Positions 15,003 through 26,124 are shown, counted from the stretch's first letter. The stretch is DNA of 58,878 nt from Halothiobacillus sp. (GCF_028710545.1 NZ_JAQTTX010000012.1:1-58878), one strand, 5' to 3'. Notes: a model not told the origin generated them from the sequence alone. Made by a program: numbers and translations.

Positions 15003-15896
15003 TCAGGCGTTGCGTTGTTCGATCATGTTGTGGATGACCGGTGTGAGGATCAAGTCCATTGCGTAGCTCATTTTGCCGCCTGGAACAACGATGGTGTTAT
15101 ACCGAGACATAAATGAGTTGGGAATCATCGATAACAGATAAGGGAAATCAGCTCCGATTTTCTTGGGGTTTGAAAAGCGGATAATGACCAAGCTCTCATC
15201 GGGGGTGGGGATGTCGCGCGTGATGAACGGATTGGAGGTGTCCACAGTCGGAACGCGCTGGAAGTTGATGTCGGTACGTGAGAACTGAGGTGTGATGTGC
15301 TTCACGTAGTCAGGCATCCGGCGAAGGATCGTATCGACCGTGGCTTCAGCGGAATAGCCGCGTTCTGCGTTGTCACGGAAAATCTTCTGGATCCATTCCA
15401 GGTTGATGATGGGGACAACGCCCACGCCCAGATCCACGTGCGCCGAAGCGTCAATGGTGTCGGTTTTGACCAGACCGTGCAGGCCTTCATAGAAAAGCAG
15501 GTCGGAGCCGGGGGGGATGTCCTCCCATGGCGTGAACTCACCCGGCTTGAGGTTGGTGTTGAGGCGGGCGTTGTGTTCTGCCGCTTCCTGATCGCTGTGG
15601 ATGTAGTAGCGCTTTTTGCCTGTGCCTGTTTCGCCGTAGGTTTTGAACAGTTCGGCCAGTTTGTCAAAGTGGTTGGCTTCCGGACCGAAATGGGAGAAAG
15701 AGAAATTGCCCAGCGCTTCCGCCTTTTTGACCGCTTCTCTAAAATCCACCCGTGACAGGCTATGGAAGCTGTCACCTTCAATCACGACAGGCGTGAGTGA
15801 CTCGCGGCGAAATACGTGTTCAAAAGCACGCTTTACAGTGGTGGTGCCAGCGCCGGACGAACCGGTGACAGCCACAACGGGATGCTTAACAGACAT
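15003..15896 (-). CDS. prkB: Phosphoribulokinase
   Basis: This 297-residue enzyme phosphorylates ribulose 5-phosphate to ribulose 1,5-bisphosphate with ATP, the step that supplies substrate to RuBisCO in the Calvin cycle. It has the P-loop TGSSGAGTTT (residues 11-20), the DSFHSLSR substrate region, and the proteobacterial class I length and sequence (LLFYEGLHGLVK). An AAGGAG site lies six bases before the ATG. No other Calvin cycle gene is in the window, so it is an isolated gene and marks the organism as an autotroph. An inverted repeat TTGA-N13-TCAA at 15919-15939 could be a CbbR-type (LysR) site, but this is weak evidence. Confidence 0.96.
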   Translation of the reverse strand: MSVKHPVVAVTGSSGAGTTTVKRAFEHVFRRESLTPVVIEGDSFHSLSRVDFREAVKKAEALGNFSFSHFGPEANHFDKLAELFKTYGETGTGKKRYYIHSDQEAAEHNARLNTNLKPGEFTPWEDIPPGSDLLFYEGLHGLVKTDTIDASAHVDLGVGVVPIINLEWIQKIFRDNAERGYSAEATVDTILRRMPDYVKHITPQFSRTDINFQRVPTVDTSNPFITRDIPTPDESLVIIRFSNPKKIGADFPYLLSMIPNSFMSRYNTIVVPGGKMSYAMDLILTPVIHNMIEQRNA

Positions 15897-16103
15897 GGCT
15901 TCTCCTTAATAAAACAAATTGAAGATCTAATTGGATCAAGGGTTGCTCACCCGCTTTACAGCGCGTGTTCATTGATCGAATAAGACACCGGGTCCAACAA
16001 AAACCAAGCTTGGGATTCTAGGCTTTTATCCTTTATCTCACAAGTTGTTGATGCGTTCAGGCGTGATCTTTTAACTGACAGCCCCGGGTTTCTGGTTGGA
16101 AAA

Positions 16104-16376
16104 TCATGAATCCGATTTTATTTTGCGCAGGTGGATATTTCGCAGCAAGCCCATTGTCGGGCGAATCAGGAACTGGATCGAAGCGATCAGGAAAACCCAA
16201 GCACCAGCACTTGCCAGACCAGGGACAATAAAAAACACGCTGCCCAAAATAAACCACAGCGCGATGAGGAAATCGTTGAACAGGATCGCGGTTTCATAGC
16301 GGTTCTGGATAATCAGCTCATCTCTGCCGAAACGGATATCGGTTTGCTCTTTGCTGGAATCAATCGATTTGGTCAT
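16104..16376 (-). CDS. YrhK-like small membrane protein
   Basis: This 90-residue protein has two hydrophobic helices (about residues 33-55 and 58-74) and the sequence RDELIIQNRYETAILFNDFLIALWFILGS, trimmed here to its key residues R18, N25, R26, E28, F33-N34-D35, which resembles the YrhK domain. The role of this family is unknown; some members accompany regulators or mobilised stress functions. It sits nine bases after trmB on the same strand and so probably shares a transcript with thiG and trmB. Confidence 0.68.
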   Translation of the reverse strand: MTKSIDSSKEQTDIRFGRDELIIQNRYETAILFNDFLIALWFILGSVFFIVPGLASAGAWVFLIASIQFLIRPTMGLLRNIHLRKIKSDS

Positions 16377-16385
16377 GGGGACGGC

Positions 16386-17099
16386 TCAGTCGCTATTGGA
16401 TCGTCGATAAAGCAGGTCAAACACAGCGTGTTCCAGACGAATGCCCCGTCGCTCGAACTTGGTTTCTGGTCGCCAGCCGGGGCGCGCGTTTTCTCCGGAG
16501 CCGCTATGCTCTGCAGAAAAATCCGGATGGACATCGAGCACCGCGCGCATGTGTTCGGCATAGGGCGCCCAGTCGGTGGCCAGATGCCACAGCCCGCCGG
16601 GTTTGAGCTTTTGGCTGACCAGGCTCGCAAATTCTGTTTGTACGATTCGCCGTTTGTGGTGCCGCGCTTTATGCCAAGGGTCTGGGAAATAAAGCAGTAA
16701 GCAATCCAGACTGGCGTTCGCGATACGGCTTTGGATGAACGGTACGGCGTCTTCGGCCACGATGCGAATATTCGTCAAGCCCAGGCGTTCGACACCCAGT
16801 GCCAAATGGCCGATGCCCGGCCTGTGGACTTCGATGCCGATAAAATCTTGGTCCGGGGCTGCTGCGGCCATGTGCAGCAGGCTTTCACCATTGCCAAAAC
16901 CAATCTCAAGGGTGACCGGCGCGCTGCGTCCAAATACGGCTTCGAGGTCGAGCAAATCGCCCTCTGCCTTGAGTTCCAGCGAGGGCAAAAGCTCGTTGAT
17001 TGCGCGAATCTGCGCGGTGGTGAGCCGCCCTTCACGCCGGATAAACGAGCGGATGGGACGGTGCGTATGGGGCGCGGGTGGCGTGTCGGTAGTCATCAT
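16386..17099 (-). CDS. trmB: tRNA (guanine-46-N7) methyltransferase
   Basis: This 237-residue enzyme makes m7G46 in the variable loop of tRNA. It shows the SAM-binding LEIGFGNGESLLHMA, the acidic IGIEVHRPGIG, and the family-specific LLLYFPDPWHKARHHKRR segment with catalytic Asp and basic tRNA-contacting residues. Length is normal. It begins seven bases after thiG, so thiG-trmB is an operon, an association seen widely in proteobacteria. Confidence 0.96.
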   Translation of the reverse strand: MMTTDTPPAPHTHRPIRSFIRREGRLTTAQIRAINELLPSLELKAEGDLLDLEAVFGRSAPVTLEIGFGNGESLLHMAAAAPDQDFIGIEVHRPGIGHLALGVERLGLTNIRIVAEDAVPFIQSRIANASLDCLLLYFPDPWHKARHHKRRIVQTEFASLVSQKLKPGGLWHLATDWAPYAEHMRAVLDVHPDFSAEHSGSGENARPGWRPETKFERRGIRLEHAVFDLLYRRSNSD

Positions 17100-17106
17100 C
17101 GTGTCG

Positions 17107-17898
<792 letters not shown>

Positions 17899-18060
17899 AT
17901 GTCGTGGTTGCCTTGTGTTTTGTTTGCCGAATGATTCGTATGGATTCGTTCTGGCTGTCTATCTCGATGGGATCAGGTGTCTTGTGCCCCGCGTGCGATT
18001 CAGGCCGGGACTGTGACGATTTTACACGTATCGTCAAACCCGGCGGATGGCTATCTGCTG

Positions 18061-19083
18061 TCAGTGTCGTTGTTCTGCCGTCTCAAGAAAAGGGCCGGGT
18101 TGCAATGTGCAAGGTTGCCCTTCGATGAGGAGTTCGTCGTGCAGATGATTCAAGCGTATGACCGCGAGAAAGACCTGCATGTCCTCGTTGCCAACCCGGC
18201 AGATCGCACTGCGTACGATTTCGCCCGCCTCGGTTTGAGGTTCGTTAGCTGGATGAATGACTGATTTCGGCAGAACCGGTTCGGCCATGCGCGTGTATCC
18301 GCTGACCATGCGGCGGTTGGATTTCCCGAGATAGTGCAGGCGGGCGACGACTTCCTGGCCGGGATAGCAGCCCTTCTTGAAACTCACGGCCTGGAGCAGG
18401 TCCAGGTTGATCCACTGCGGTACAAAGTGCAGCACCGTTTCACGATTGATGGTGGGAATGCCGTCGTGAATTTCGGTGCAGTCCCAGGCATTTTGTGTGG
18501 TTCGTTGCGGCAAATGAGGGGCAAGTGCCAGCAGCGCATGGGTCGGTCCCTGCAATGAAAGTCGAGGGTCGTCACCCGTCTGTTCCCATGTCGCGACTAC
18601 GCCCGAGGGCAGGGTGCTCTGGGCCAGAGGATCCGCTGGTGATGAGGCCATGCCGCTGGCGGCCAGCAAAGCCGGATCGGGGTTCAGTACGCCGACACTT
18701 TGCCAGTCATCACTGATCTCGATAAGGACACGGCGGCGAAGCACGTACAGTTTCAATGTTTTGAACAGATCGGCGGCGAGTTCGGCGGGCACGGTCAGAC
18801 GATAGGTCATGCCTTGTCCACCGTCTTGCGGACGCAGCGGATGGATGAGCACGGTAGTTAAAATCCGTCCTTTGGCATTGCACAGTGCGCCGCGTGCCGC
18901 ATGGCTGCCATCGAGCGACAGGATTTCCTGAGTCAGCATGGCTTGCAGGAAATCGCCCGCTTCCTCGCCGCTGACAAGCAGGCTGGCTCGTGTGTCCAGC
19001 AAAACCCAGGCAGCCGCCGATGGGCTGGCAGGGTGAGCCGGTTCTGGGTGTGTCTGCAGAAACAGTGACCAGTCGTTATTCAT
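18061..19083 (-). CDS. ygfZ: YgfZ/GcvT folate-binding iron-sulfur protein
   Basis: This 340-residue protein resembles the tetrahydrofolate-binding GcvT fold protein YgfZ, which helps assembly or repair of some iron-sulfur enzymes such as MiaB. The family motif KKGCYPGQEVVAR (Cys in K-G-C-Y-x-G-Q-E) is present at about residue 235. The ATG at 19083 gives the normal start; an in-frame upstream start at 19125 is less likely. It is on the same strand as thiG but 162 bases upstream of it, with no shared operon evident. Confidence 0.92.
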   Translation of the reverse strand: MNNDWSLFLQTHPEPAHPASPSAAAWVLLDTRASLLVSGEEAGDFLQAMLTQEILSLDGSHAARGALCNAKGRILTTVLIHPLRPQDGGQGMTYRLTVPAELAADLFKTLKLYVLRRRVLIEISDDWQSVGVLNPDPALLAASGMASSPADPLAQSTLPSGVVATWEQTGDDPRLSLQGPTHALLALAPHLPQRTTQNAWDCTEIHDGIPTINRETVLHFVPQWINLDLLQAVSFKKGCYPGQEVVARLHYLGKSNRRMVSGYTRMAEPVLPKSVIHPANEPQTEAGEIVRSAICRVGNEDMQVFLAVIRLNHLHDELLIEGQPCTLQPGPFLETAEQRH

Positions 19084-19159
19084 GTCGTTATCTTTTCGTG
19101 AATTCAGTAAGGTGAAGAATAACACTGCACAAGCTACTCTGCCCGAGCCGAGCGCGGTG

Positions 19160-20272
19160 TCAATTCATTCGATGCCGGAACAACCAGCCTGCAAATGCCA
19201 GCGTCACAAGGCCGATGATCGCCAATGGCCAGAATTCGTCAATCAGGGAATCGAACGAGCTGCCTTCGAGAAATACGCCGCGCAAAATGATCATGAGATA
19301 GCGCATGGGATTGATCAGGGTCAGATCCTGCACGATCGGTGGCATGTTGGCGATGGGGGTGGCAAATCCCGAGAGGATGATGGCGTGTACCAGAAACAGG
19401 AATACACCAAGTACCGCCTGCTGCAGAGTGGTGGCCAGCGCGGAAATCATCAGTCCGACGCCGATTGCAGACATCAGGAAAAGCCCGAGTCCCACAAACA
19501 GGGTGCCGATGTGGCCTTCGAACGGGACGCCGAACAGATGAACGGCCAGAAAAATAGTCACGCCGCCCTCGATCATGCCGATCACGAACCCCGGCGTGGC
19601 CTTGCCGATCAGGATTTCGACGGGGCGCAATGGCGTGACCAGTAACTGATCGAATGTGCCTTGTTCGCGCTCGCGGGCGACCGACAGGGCAGTGACGACC
19701 ATCACGACCACCAGCATCAGAATGCCCACCACACCGGGCACGATGAACCAGCGACTTATGAGGTTCGGGTTGAACCAAGCACGGGAGACGATCACCGAGG
19801 GCGGTGCGGCGAGGTGATGCGTTTGCTGCCATTGGGCGTTGAAGTCGGCCACGATGCTGCTGGCGTAGCCCAGAGCGATGGCGGCGGTATTCGAATTGCG
19901 CCCATCGATGATCAGTTGCACGGTGGTGGGTTTGCCGCTATCCAGATCCTGCTCGAAGCGCGGTCCGATATGCAGGACCATCAATGCCTCACGCTGATCG
20001 ATCACGTTTTTTATCTCGTCCTCATGCGTCAGTCGGGCGGCGATCTCAAAATGCTGCGATCCGGTAAAACGCGCAACCAGCGATTGAGCCGCCTGACCAC
20101 CATCCTGGTTATAGATGGCCAGCGGGATGTGATTGAGATCGAAGGTTGCCGCGAAACTGAACACCACAAGCTGAATGATGGGCGGGCCGATAACGACGAA
20201 TCGTGCCTTGGGGTCGCGAAGCAACGCCTGAAACTCTTTGATGGCGAGCGCGAAAATCCGTTGCCACATCAT
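19160..20272 (-). CDS. ABC-2 type exporter permease (second)
   Basis: This inner-membrane permease of about 370 residues belongs to the ABC-2/YhhJ-YbhR family: one N-terminal membrane helix, a large periplasmic loop (about 45-170), then five helices including the VAREREQGTFDQLLVTPL segment that couples to the ATPase. ATG at 20272 follows GAGGA; a second ATG at 20269 is next to it. It is the last gene of a four-gene exporter run (fusion protein, ATPase, permease, permease), starting 13 bases after the first permease. The substrate is unknown; relatives export drugs, cations or lipids. Confidence 0.88.
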   Translation of the reverse strand: MMWQRIFALAIKEFQALLRDPKARFVVIGPPIIQLVVFSFAATFDLNHIPLAIYNQDGGQAAQSLVARFTGSQHFEIAARLTHEDEIKNVIDQREALMVLHIGPRFEQDLDSGKPTTVQLIIDGRNSNTAAIALGYASSIVADFNAQWQQTHHLAAPPSVIVSRAWFNPNLISRWFIVPGVVGILMLVVVMVVTALSVAREREQGTFDQLLVTPLRPVEILIGKATPGFVIGMIEGGVTIFLAVHLFGVPFEGHIGTLFVGLGLFLMSAIGVGLMISALATTLQQAVLGVFLFLVHAIILSGFATPIANMPPIVQDLTLINPMRYLMIILRGVFLEGSSFDSLIDEFWPLAIIGLVTLAFAGWLFRHRMN

Positions 20273-20285
20273 GGATTCCTCAAAA

Positions 20286-21467
20286 TCATTCCAGGGATTT
20301 GCGGATCTTTCGTCGGCTGGCGCCGAGGAAAAACGCCGCAATGGCCAGCATGGCCAGGGTATTGGGCCAAATCACGCCGTTGACATCGCCCGCCAGAAAC
20401 AGTGTGTGCAGAATCACGATGAAGTAGCGCGCCGAGACAATGTACGTCAGGTTCTGCAACCAGCCGGGCATGCTGCCGATATCGAAGATAAAGCCAGAAA
20501 GCATGAAGGCGGGCAGGAAGGTGGTGATGATGGCGATCAGGCTGGCGACAAACTGGTTCTTGGCCACGATCGAGATGAACAGCCCCATGCCCAGTGCTGT
20601 CAGCAGGAAAATGGCGGAAGTCAGGATCAGGATCCATGGGCTGCCGAGGAAGGGAACATTGAACAACCAGATGGCCATGGAGACGGAAAGCGCCATCCCG
20701 CCCATGCCAAGCACAAAATAGGGGATGAGCTTGCCGAGCAGGAGTTCGTTGAGGTGCACGGGTGTGACCATCAGCGCTTCGAGCGTGCCGCGTTCCCATT
20801 CGCGCGCCATGACCAGAGCCGTGAGCAGTGCGCCGATCAGGGTCATGATGACGGCAATCAGGCCGGGGACGAGGTAATCGCGACTGCGCAATTCGGGGTT
20901 GAACCAGATGCGGCTGGCTACCTGGACCGGTTGATCAGCCGAGTGTCCTGCTGCCGTTGCGCGGGCACTCAGCCAGCCCTGCCAGGCTGCCTGAATATAG
21001 GCTTGAGTCAGACGCGCCTGATTGGCATCCACGCCGTTGACGATGATCTGCACGGGGGCCTGGTTTGCCGTATTACTCAGCTTGGCCGAAAAATCACTGG
21101 GCAGATGAACGATGGCATCGACGGTTCGGTTCAGCATCCAGCGTTCGGCGGTAGGGAGGTTCGGTGCGGTTTTCGGGCTGAAGTAGGTGGATTGGTCGAA
21201 CGCGCCGAACAGGGCCGCTGTTTGCGAATCCGGCGCATCGGCGACCAGTGCGATGGGAATGTGCTTGGCGTTGAGCGAGACGCCATAGCCGAAAATCAGG
21301 AGCAGGACGACGGGCATCAAAAAGGCGATGGCGATGCTGGACGGGTCACGCAGGATTTGCAGGGTTTCCTTGCGGATGAGCCCGAACAGTCGTCGTCCGG
21401 CTCCACCGCGAGCGAGTGCTGTATCTGGCGTGTTCTGTGCCGTTGTGTTCCGGGCCTTCGTATTCAT
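20286..21467 (-). CDS. ABC-2 type exporter permease (first)
   Basis: This 393-residue permease has the same architecture as its downstream neighbour: an N-terminal helix (IAIAFLMPVVLLLIFGYGVS), a periplasmic loop and five C-terminal helices with the coupling segment MAREWERGTLEALMVTPV. The two permeases are paralogues and probably form a heterodimer. Its ATG lies within the end of the ATPase gene (overlap of four bases), which shows translational coupling. It resembles YhhJ and YbhS/YbhR of enterobacteria. Confidence 0.9.
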   Translation of the reverse strand: MNTKARNTTAQNTPDTALARGGAGRRLFGLIRKETLQILRDPSSIAIAFLMPVVLLLIFGYGVSLNAKHIPIALVADAPDSQTAALFGAFDQSTYFSPKTAPNLPTAERWMLNRTVDAIVHLPSDFSAKLSNTANQAPVQIIVNGVDANQARLTQAYIQAAWQGWLSARATAAGHSADQPVQVASRIWFNPELRSRDYLVPGLIAVIMTLIGALLTALVMAREWERGTLEALMVTPVHLNELLLGKLIPYFVLGMGGMALSVSMAIWLFNVPFLGSPWILILTSAIFLLTALGMGLFISIVAKNQFVASLIAIITTFLPAFMLSGFIFDIGSMPGWLQNLTYIVSARYFIVILHTLFLAGDVNGVIWPNTLAMLAIAAFFLGASRRKIRKSLE

Positions 21468-23266
21468 TGGCTTGGCCTCGGGGCCTTCGGGGCATTGGGT
21501 GTGCTGATCAGGGCGATAAAGGCGTCTTCCATGTTCGGGTTGGGCTGTTCCGGGCTTTTGGCCTGCGCGCGTACATCTTTGGGGCTGCCTGCGGCGAGAA
21601 TGTCACCCTGACTCATGATGACGAGCCGGTCGCAGTATTCCGCCTCGTCCATGAAGTGGGTGGTGATCATGATCGTGACGCCCTGGTCGGCGAGTTGGTT
21701 GATACGTTGCCAGAACGCCCGTCGTTCGATGGGATCGACACCCGAGGTGGGTTCATCCAGAAACAGAATGTCCGGTTCGTGCATCAGGGCGCAGGCCATG
21801 GCGAGGCGTTGCTTGAAGCCCAGCGGCAACAGGCCGCAACTGGTATCGGAATAGTTCGTCAGGCCGAATTCTGCCAAAGCCCAGTCAATTCGAGCGGCAC
21901 GCCGCTGCCTGTTCAAGCCATAGGCTTTGGCGAAGAAGATCAGGTTCTGGCGCACACTCAAGACTTCGTACAGGGCGAACTTCTGCGACATGTAGCCGAT
22001 GCGCGCGCGTGCCTTGGCAGCTGCCGTGCGCAGATCCACGCCGGCAACCGAGAGTTTGCCCGCACTGGGCAGGAGCAGGCCGCAGAGCATACGGAAGGTC
22101 GTGGATTTACCCGCACCATTGGCACCGAGCAGCCCGAAAATCTCACCGCGTTGAACGGAGAAACTGATGGCGTCCACCGCAATGAATGTACCGAAACGAC
22201 GTGTCAAATCCGAAACAATGATGATGTCCTCACGGTTTTTCACCGGGGCGTTTTTTGGCGTGGTTGGCAGCGCGGCGACCGCTGATTCCTTGGATTCCTG
22301 ATGTTCCTGGTTTTTCCGATGTTGTTGGGATTCCCGTTCGCGCAATTGCAGCACGAACGCATCTTCGAACCGGGGCTGCAGTGGCTGCCAGGTCACGCCG
22401 GGCAGTTCAGGTGGTTGTGCGTTTTCATCCAGCAGGACGCGTACAAGATCGCCGTCGATGATGGCATCACGAACCACAGACTGTTTCTGGAGTTCGGCCT
22501 GAAGATGACGGCGTATCGTAGCAGGCCGACTGGCGCCATACACGCGTCCAGTCAGGTGGGCCGTGAACTCTGCGGGCGTACCTTTGCCCAGCACGCGGCC
22601 TTCGTGTAGCAGGATGACTTCCTTGCAGCGTTCGGCCTCGTCAAGATAGGCCGTGGACAACAGGACGCTCATGCCCTCGTCGGCGACCAGTTGATACACA
22701 ATCGCCCACAACTCCCGCCGGGATACGGGATCGACGCCGACGGTCGGTTCGTCCAGCAATAGCAGTCGAGGCGGGCGAACCAGCGTGCAGGCCAGGCCGA
22801 GTTTCTGTTTCATGCCACCGGAAAGGCGCCCCGCCAGTCGTGCCGTGAATGGTGCCAGCCCGGTCATGTGCAGCAATTGGGCGAAGCGTGCTGCCCGTTG
22901 ATCTGGAGGCAGGCCCTGCAGGTCGGCATAGAGATTCAGGTTTTCCTGAACGGTCAGGTCTTCGTACAGTCCGAAGTGCTGCGGCATGTAGCCGATGCTC
23001 GCCTGTACGGTCAAAGGATCGGCGACGGCATCGAGTCCAAGGACGGTCAGCGTGCCGGAATCCGGTGTGAGCAAGCCTGCGATGAGGCGCATCAGGGTGG
23101 TTTTGCCCGCGCCGTCCGGACCGATCAGACCGGTGACCTGTCCCGGGACAACGCGCAGGGAAACATCCACCACCGCCTCGGTGCGTCGGGGTGGCTTGCC
23201 GAACGACTTATGTATTCCGTCGGCAATGATGGCCAGCGTTTGGTCATCTGCGCTTTGTGGCGTCAT
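21464..23266 (-). CDS. Double ATP-binding ABC exporter ATPase (YbhF/YhiH-like)
   Basis: This 600-residue cytoplasmic protein has two complete ABC ATPase domains. The first has Walker A GPDGAGKTT, signature LSGGMKQ and Walker B LLLLDEPTVGVDP; the second has Walker A GANGAGKST, a variant signature LPLGFKQ and Walker B ILFLDEPTSGVDP. The variant second signature is common in YbhF-type proteins. A charged linker rich in Q, E and K (about 315-345) separates them. Its ATG overlaps the stop of the membrane fusion protein gene (TGATG). It should power the two permeases downstream. Confidence 0.92.
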   Translation of the reverse strand: MTPQSADDQTLAIIADGIHKSFGKPPRRTEAVVDVSLRVVPGQVTGLIGPDGAGKTTLMRLIAGLLTPDSGTLTVLGLDAVADPLTVQASIGYMPQHFGLYEDLTVQENLNLYADLQGLPPDQRAARFAQLLHMTGLAPFTARLAGRLSGGMKQKLGLACTLVRPPRLLLLDEPTVGVDPVSRRELWAIVYQLVADEGMSVLLSTAYLDEAERCKEVILLHEGRVLGKGTPAEFTAHLTGRVYGASRPATIRRHLQAELQKQSVVRDAIIDGDLVRVLLDENAQPPELPGVTWQPLQPRFEDAFVLQLRERESQQHRKNQEHQESKESAVAALPTTPKNAPVKNREDIIIVSDLTRRFGTFIAVDAISFSVQRGEIFGLLGANGAGKSTTFRMLCGLLLPSAGKLSVAGVDLRTAAAKARARIGYMSQKFALYEVLSVRQNLIFFAKAYGLNRQRRAARIDWALAEFGLTNYSDTSCGLLPLGFKQRLAMACALMHEPDILFLDEPTSGVDPIERRAFWQRINQLADQGVTIMITTHFMDEAEYCDRLVIMSQGDILAAGSPKDVRAQAKSPEQPNPNMEDAFIALISTPNAPKAPRPSQ

Positions 23267-24348
23267 CAGTGTGCTTGGGATGGCTTGGTGATGGTTGATT
23301 TATCGGTCGTCGTTTCACTGCCGCAGGGATTTTCGCCATGTAATCGGGGTTTGGCACCCAGTGCAATATGTGCGGTGACCGGCATCCCCAGTCGCAGTTG
23401 CCCGTTCGGGTTACAGGCATAAATCCGGGCTTGATAGACAAGATCGGTGCGCACGGTCGTGGTTTCGACCGTTTTGGGGGTGAACTCAGCCGTGGGTGAG
23501 ATGTAGCCCACCCATCCGTTGAAGGTCTTGCCCGGGAAACTATCGCTGGTGAGTGTGGCCGGCATGCCTTCCTGCACCAGACCAAGGTCGGGCTCATCCA
23601 CATAGACCCGCGCCCAGATCGGTGAGGTGAGTGCCAGCGAAATGACGGGCTGAGCCGGTGAGGCCATGTCGCCCGGTTCCAGAATCCGGTTGCGGACAAT
23701 CCCTTGAGCCGGGGCGACGAGCACGGCATCGTCCCGGGCGATCTGGGCACTTCTGACCTGGGCTTCGGCCGCTGCAACGGCGGCGCGGGCCTGTTCGATG
23801 TCTTCCTTGCGGGGGCCGATAATCGCCAGTTTGAGCGAGGCGCTGTCGGCCTTGAGTTGCGCTTCGGCGGCATCGCGTGCGGCACGGGCGGAGTCACGAT
23901 CCTGGGTCGAGGCCATTTTTTGCTTCGCCAGTGTTTGTATCCGGTCGAAGCTTAATCTTTTCTCCGTGAGGTTGGCCTGATCGGCGGCCACAACGGCGCG
24001 CAGGCGTTCGATATCTTCGGGGCGCGTGCCGTTCAGCAGTCTGTTCAGCGCGGCCTGATTGGCGGCAAGGTTGGCCTTGGCTGACGCCAGCGCGGCATCG
24101 AAGCGGCGCATGTCAAGCGTTGCAATTATGTCACCGGGACGAATTGCGTCGCCCGTCTGCACGGGGATAGTGTCGATGCGACCGGCGTCGTTGAAGGCGA
24201 GGTCGACTTGCCGAAGGTCGATGTTGCCGTACAGCGTCAATTCCGTGCGCGTGCCCTGTGAATGAAGACCGTGTGCGTAGAACCAGTAGCCGGTGCTGCC
24301 TGCAATGATGATCAAAAGCAGGATAATTATCCGAAAGCGCATTGTCAT
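23266..24348 (-). CDS. HlyD/YbhG-like membrane fusion protein
   Basis: This protein of about 360 residues has an N-terminal membrane anchor, a split biotinyl-lipoyl domain (YGNIDLRQVDLAF and APAQGIVRN), a long coiled-coil hairpin rich in Ala, Gln and Arg (about 85-205), and a beta-barrel region. It bridges the ABC exporter to an outer-membrane channel of the TolC type. It is the first gene of the four-gene exporter. No TolC homologue is in the window, so the channel would be supplied from elsewhere. ATG at 24348 or 24342 are both possible, following GAGGA. It is divergent from prfC. Confidence 0.9.
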   Translation of the reverse strand: MTMRFRIIILLLIIIAGSTGYWFYAHGLHSQGTRTELTLYGNIDLRQVDLAFNDAGRIDTIPVQTGDAIRPGDIIATLDMRRFDAALASAKANLAANQAALNRLLNGTRPEDIERLRAVVAADQANLTEKRLSFDRIQTLAKQKMASTQDRDSARAARDAAEAQLKADSASLKLAIIGPRKEDIEQARAAVAAAEAQVRSAQIARDDAVLVAPAQGIVRNRILEPGDMASPAQPVISLALTSPIWARVYVDEPDLGLVQEGMPATLTSDSFPGKTFNGWVGYISPTAEFTPKTVETTTVRTDLVYQARIYACNPNGQLRLGMPVTAHIALGAKPRLHGENPCGSETTTDKSTITKPSQAH

Positions 24349-24504
24349 CGAGTCCTCTGCCGCAAAATTTGTTGCCACATTTTGGCGCCTGAATACATAG
24401 TTTGTATAGGGATTTTGTTTGAATCGTGGGGGTTATTCCCGCGCTGGGTGTCGCAGGGCTGCTAGAATGCCCGCCTTGTTTGTTCCGCTAGCGGATGTAT
24501 TTTT

Positions 24505-26115
24505 ATGACTGCTCTTGATTTTGCTGCCGAAACCATGCGTCGGCGCACCTTTGCGATTATTTCTCACCCCGATGCCGGTAAAACGACGATCACCGAGAAG
24601 TTGCTCCTGTTTGGCGGCGCCATTCAGATGGCCGGTACGGTCAAGGGGCGTAAATCCACCCGTCATGCGACTTCCGACTGGATGGCCATGGAGAAGGAAC
24701 GGGGGATTTCGGTCAGCAGCTCCGTAATGCAGTTTCCGTACAAGGATTACATCGTCAACCTGCTCGATACACCCGGTCACGAAGACTTCTCGGAAGATAC
24801 CTATCGTGTGCTCACGGCGGTGGATTCGGCACTGATGGTGATCGATGTGGCCAAGGGCGTCGAGGCGCGAACCATCAAGCTGATGGAAGTCTGCCGCCTG
24901 CGCGATACGCCGATCATTTCGTTCATCAATAAGATGGATCGCGAGGGCAAGGAACCCTTGGAACTGCTGGATGAAATCGAATCTATTCTGAAGATTCGTT
25001 GTGCGCCCATCACCTGGCCGATCGGCATGGGTAAGCGCTTTAAGGGGGTTTATCACCTGTATGAAGACCGGGTGATTCTCTACGGCCCATCTCTGCCGAC
25101 CCGCGCGCAGTCCAAAACCGAAATCAAGGGGTTGAATAATCCCGAACTGGACGACCTGCTGGGCGATCAGGCCGATGAATTGCGCATGGAAATCGAACTG
25201 GTGCAGGGCGCGGCCGATACCTACGACCACGAAGCGTATCTGCGCGGTGAGTTGTCGCCGGTCTATTTCGGTTCAGCCATGAATAACTTCGGCGTGCAGG
25301 AGCTGCTCGATGGGTTTGTTGAGGCCGCGCCCGGCCCGCTACCGCGTCCCAGTACGGCCCGTGACGTGTTGCCGACCGAGGAAAAGTTTTCCGGTTTCGT
25401 GTTCAAGATTCAGGCGAATATGGATCCGCAGCACCGTGACCGAATCGCCTTTTTCCGTGTCTGCTCGGGCAAGTTCACCCGGGGCATGAAGGTCAAGCAT
25501 GTCCGGCTGAACCGCGAGATCAAAATCCCCGATGCACTGACGTTCATGTCATCCGACCGTGAACGCCTGGAAGAAGCCTATCCGGGGGACATCATCGGTA
25601 TTCACAACCACGGCACGATTCGTATTGGCGATACCTTCACCGAAGGCGAGCGTCTGGCCTTCACCGGCATTCCGAACTTTGCGCCGGAACTGTTCCGTCG
25701 GGCGCGACTGCGTGACCCGCTCAAATCCAAGCAATTGCTCAAGGGCTTGAGCCAGTTGTGCGAAGAAGGCGCTACCCAGCTCTACAAGCCGTTGATCAAC
25801 AACGATTTGATTTTGGGTGCAGTGGGTGTATTGCAGTTCGAAGTGGTGTCGGAGCGGCTGAAAACCGAGTATTCCGTCGATTGCCAGTTCGAACAGGTGA
25901 ACGTGACCACGGCACGCTGGATCGAGTGTGACGATCCCAAGCGGCTGGAAGAATTCAAGGCCAAGAACGAAGCGAATCTCGCACTCGACCACGCGGGGGA
26001 CCTGGTCTATATCGCCCCCACGCGCGTCAACCTGCAAATGGCGCAGGAACGCTGGAAGGATGTGCGGTTCCTCGCCACGCGCGAGCACGGCGATTACACC
26101 ACGGCAGAGGAGTGA
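24505..26115 (+). CDS. prfC: Peptide chain release factor 3
   Basis: This 536-residue translational GTPase (RF3) removes RF1 and RF2 from the ribosome after peptide release. The G-domain motifs are SHPDAGKTT (P-loop), [14 protein letters not shown] (G3) and NKMDRE (G4); the length and C-terminal EF-G-like domains match the family (E. coli 529). The ribosome site is weak (GCGGA); a palindrome CCGCTAGCGG (24485-24494) lies just before the start. It ends ten bases before the convergent lipoprotein gene, with no clear terminator between. Confidence 0.96.
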   Translation: MTALDFAAETMRRRTFAIISHPDAGKTTITEKLLLFGGAIQMAGTVKGRKSTRHATSDWMAMEKERGISVSSSVMQFPYKDYIVNLLDTPGHEDFSEDTYRVLTAVDSALMVIDVAKGVEARTIKLMEVCRLRDTPIISFINKMDREGKEPLELLDEIESILKIRCAPITWPIGMGKRFKGVYHLYEDRVILYGPSLPTRAQSKTEIKGLNNPELDDLLGDQADELRMEIELVQGAADTYDHEAYLRGELSPVYFGSAMNNFGVQELLDGFVEAAPGPLPRPSTARDVLPTEEKFSGFVFKIQANMDPQHRDRIAFFRVCSGKFTRGMKVKHVRLNREIKIPDALTFMSSDRERLEEAYPGDIIGIHNHGTIRIGDTFTEGERLAFTGIPNFAPELFRRARLRDPLKSKQLLKGLSQLCEEGATQLYKPLINNDLILGAVGVLQFEVVSERLKTEYSVDCQFEQVNVTTARWIECDDPKRLEEFKAKNEANLALDHAGDLVYIAPTRVNLQMAQERWKDVRFLATREHGDYTTAEE

Positions 26116-26124
26116 ACCTGCCGG

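Noticed and set aside
17899..18060. thiS gene upstream of thiG
   Set aside because: No minus-strand frame of about 66 codons ending in Gly-Gly is present in this stretch.
19082..19645. 187-codon plus-strand frame opposite the ABC permease
   Set aside because: It is rich in His, Gln and Asp in a pattern typical of antisense reading of a membrane protein gene and lacks any known motif.
20238..21611. 457-codon plus-strand frame across the ABC permease genes
   Set aside because: It is antisense to two clear ABC permeases with family motifs and has no recognisable domain; GC-rich genes often leave such antisense frames.
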